From contig NZ_CP016428.1 of the NCBI RefSeq assembly GCF_001693385.1, forward strand, positions 7,740,001 to 7,804,000: 64,000 bases of DNA, written 5' to 3'. Of the stretch, positions 62,660 to 64,000 are shown in pieces. Source of the DNA: Bradyrhizobium icense. GTDB taxonomy: Bacteria > Pseudomonadota > Alphaproteobacteria > Rhizobiales > Xanthobacteraceae. The translations under genes were made by a program, and so were the position numbers. Under the pieces are notes generated by a model. The model did no database searches. It was not told the origin of the DNA and worked only from the letters and a program-made list of their open reading frames with translations. Each line of letters begins with the position of its first letter. The first letter of the stretch is position 1.

Positions 62660-63889
62660 ATGGCCGTGTCATCACAGGTCAATGTGCCCCTCAGTAACTT
62701 GCGCGCGGTCACCATCATCATCGTGGTCGCGTTTCATTCCGTACTGCCTTACCTCGCATCGCAACCGGCCGATCCATTTCCGTTCGACGCACCGCCCTAT
62801 CGCTGGATTGCATTCCCGATCCTCGACAGCCAGCGCTGGTTCGGCTTCGACCTGTTTTGCGCGTGGCAGGATGTCAGCCTGATGTCGCTGATGTTTTTGC
62901 TGGCCGGTTTGTTCACCCCGTCCAGCCTCGGCCGCAAGGGGCCTCGCACCTATGCTTTGGAGCGCTCGTGGCGGATCGGCCTGCCGTTCGTTCTTGCCGT
63001 CGGCGTTCTCAGCCCTCTCGCCTATTTCGCGTCCTATCGGCTGACCGCGGCCGATCCATCCTTCAGCACCTTTTGGCAACACTGGCGCGCGCTTCCAATG
63101 TGGCCTGCCGGGCCGCAATGGTTCTTGTGGCAGATCTTTCTGCTTGGTGCCGTTGCGGCCGCCGTCCACGCGTTCGCCCCGCATTGGCTTCGGGCATTGA
63201 ACGCGCTCGTCGCCCGCGTTGCCGATCGCCCGCTATTGTTCTTCCTCGCGCTGGCGGCGCTCTCCGCGCTGGCCTATGTGCCGCTGGCAATGGTCTTCAC
63301 ACCGTGGGAATGGACCTTTCTCGGCCCATTTTCATTTCAGCTCAGCCGGCCATTGCACTATATCGTCTATTTCTTTGCTGGATTTGCGATTGGCAGCCAC
63401 GCCTCCGGGCACAGCATATTGCGTCCCGATGGTCCGCTTGCACGTCATTGGCTGGCCTGGCTTGCGGCCGCCATCGCCAGCATGTCCGTATGGGGCGGGC
63501 TCACATCGCTGACCCTGCCGGAGTGGCAGGCGAGCGCGCCGCTCTTTCGCCTGGCTTCGGCGCTGGCGTTTCCGGTCGCCTCCGCAGCCGCCGCGCTGTG
63601 TCTGCTCGCGATCTGCCTCCGGCTGTTGCAATCGCGCGACCGCCTGCTCGATAGCTTCTCCAGCAACGCCTACAGCATCTATCTGGTGCACTACGTCGTG
63701 GTCGTGTGGCTGCAATACGCGTTACTTGATGTCGATCTCAATGCGATCGGCAAGGCTACGATCGTTCTTGCCGCTGCACTCACCGTAAGCCTGGCTGTAA
63801 GCGCTGGAATGAAGATCGGGGTGAGAGCTATCGTTTCGCGTCATTCCGAGCCGCAAGACGAAAGCGCCATCGCCAACCAACCGCGATAA
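62660..63889 (+). CDS. Acyltransferase-3 family membrane protein
   Basis: A 409-residue protein with about ten membrane helices: LRAVTIIIVVAFHSVLPYLAS near the N-terminus with the typical Acyltransferase_3 His, MFLLAGLFTPSSLGRKG, PAGPQWFLWQIFLLGAV and LDSFSSNAYSIYLVHYVVVVW. These proteins O-acylate surface polysaccharides, lipids or antibiotics at the inner membrane. ATG at 62660 is preferred to the in-frame TTG at 62642. It is followed 11 bp later by an FtsX-like permease gene, possibly in the same operon. Confidence 0.85.
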   Translation: MAVSSQVNVPLSNLRAVTIIIVVAFHSVLPYLASQPADPFPFDAPPYRWIAFPILDSQRWFGFDLFCAWQDVSLMSLMFLLAGLFTPSSLGRKGPRTYALERSWRIGLPFVLAVGVLSPLAYFASYRLTAADPSFSTFWQHWRALPMWPAGPQWFLWQIFLLGAVAAAVHAFAPHWLRALNALVARVADRPLLFFLALAALSALAYVPLAMVFTPWEWTFLGPFSFQLSRPLHYIVYFFAGFAIGSHASGHSILRPDGPLARHWLAWLAAAIASMSVWGGLTSLTLPEWQASAPLFRLASALAFPVASAAAALCLLAICLRLLQSRDRLLDSFSSNAYSIYLVHYVVVVWLQYALLDVDLNAIGKATIVLAAALTVSLAVSAGMKIGVRAIVSRHSEPQDESAIANQPR

Positions 63890-63900
63890 CGGATGCCGAC

Positions 63901-64000
63901 ATGTCGCTGGTATTGACACTTGCGTCCCGCAACCTGTTCCACGATCGGCTTCGCTTCGTCGCGACCATGGTCGGAATCGTCTTCTCGGTCGTCCTCGTCA
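63901..64000 (+). CDS. FtsX-like ABC transporter permease (partial)
   Basis: Only 33 codons are in the window: MSLVLTLASRNLFHDRLRFVATMVGIVFSVVLV. The pattern ASRNLFHDRLR followed by a TM helix (VGIVFSVVLV) is the usual start of DevC/MacB-type FtsX permeases. It lies 11 bp after the acyltransferase stop codon. An ATPase partner is expected beyond the window. Confidence 0.7.
   Translation, partial: MSLVLTLASRNLFHDRLRFVATMVGIVFSVVLV

Overview
The window is a GC-rich chromosomal segment of an alphaproteobacterium, most likely Bradyrhizobium or a close relative. This rests on the gene families (ligase-associated repair genes, plant-type glutamate-cysteine ligase, a Bradyrhizobium-type uracil-DNA glycosylase, a DUF6460-like protein) and on many short palindromic repeats of the kind dispersed in rhizobial genomes. 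It looks like core/accessory housekeeping chromosome. I see no prophage, insertion sequence, CRISPR array or rRNA operon. One tRNA gene (Gly, anticodon CCC) is present.

Layout. 1-3857: branched-chain amino acid permeases livM (partial) and livH, divergent from a two-gene ABC exporter. 3918-4337: decayed genes (frameshifted AbrB/MazE-like antitoxin, TctC-like remnant). 4339-9212: alpha/beta hydrolase, two metal-dependent hydrolases, M29 aminopeptidase, small hypothetical. 9428-15763: DEAD-box RNA helicase, DNA-3-methyladenine glycosylase, triple-rhodanese protein divergent from a LysR regulator, and a two-subunit TPP-dependent decarboxylase like sulfopyruvate decarboxylase. 15947-17799: an ECF sigma factor with a DUF4142 protein and a cupredoxin, preceded by two matching promoter-like elements. 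17931-22051: NRAMP-type transporter, MBL hydrolase, EamA exporter and its divergent LysR.

22096-31038 holds the four ligase-associated repair genes: PdeM nuclease, Lhr-like helicase, MBL-fold exonuclease and ATP-dependent DNA ligase. They form two divergent pairs separated by a LivJ-like binding protein and a TPR methyltransferase. The helicase and the ligase each carry an in-frame insertion of palindromic repeat DNA that is translated as extra low-complexity protein. This is the most unusual feature of the window.

31135-39980: DUF6460-like protein, RNase Z-like MBL protein, MATE exporter, pyrD with a DUF952 protein, an S24-type regulator lacking the usual Ser nucleophile next to a uracil-DNA glycosylase, a PAN-domain secreted protein, gshA, and a MarR/GST divergent pair with a clear operator. 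40200-45632: a fatty-acid beta-oxidation operon (acyl-CoA dehydrogenase, thiolase, FadB/J-type bifunctional enzyme). 45815-55580: NTF2-like protein and PadR regulator, a large PodJ-like coiled-coil/Sel1 membrane protein, a ClpP-fold protein, TauE/SafE permease with TIGR02186 partner, and a chemoreceptor. 55731-64000: tRNA-Gly, O6-alkylguanine-DNA alkyltransferase with an AraC regulator, VOC and SRPBCC proteins, a secreted Met/Gly-rich protein, a second MATE exporter, a sorbosone-dehydrogenase-like lipoprotein, an acyltransferase-3 membrane protein and the start of a FtsX-like permease.

DNA repair is a recurring theme: six or more repair functions (Tag-like glycosylase, PdeM, Lhr, exonuclease, ligase, UDG, MGMT) lie within about 45 kb. 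All functional calls come from reading the translated sequence; no database search was possible.
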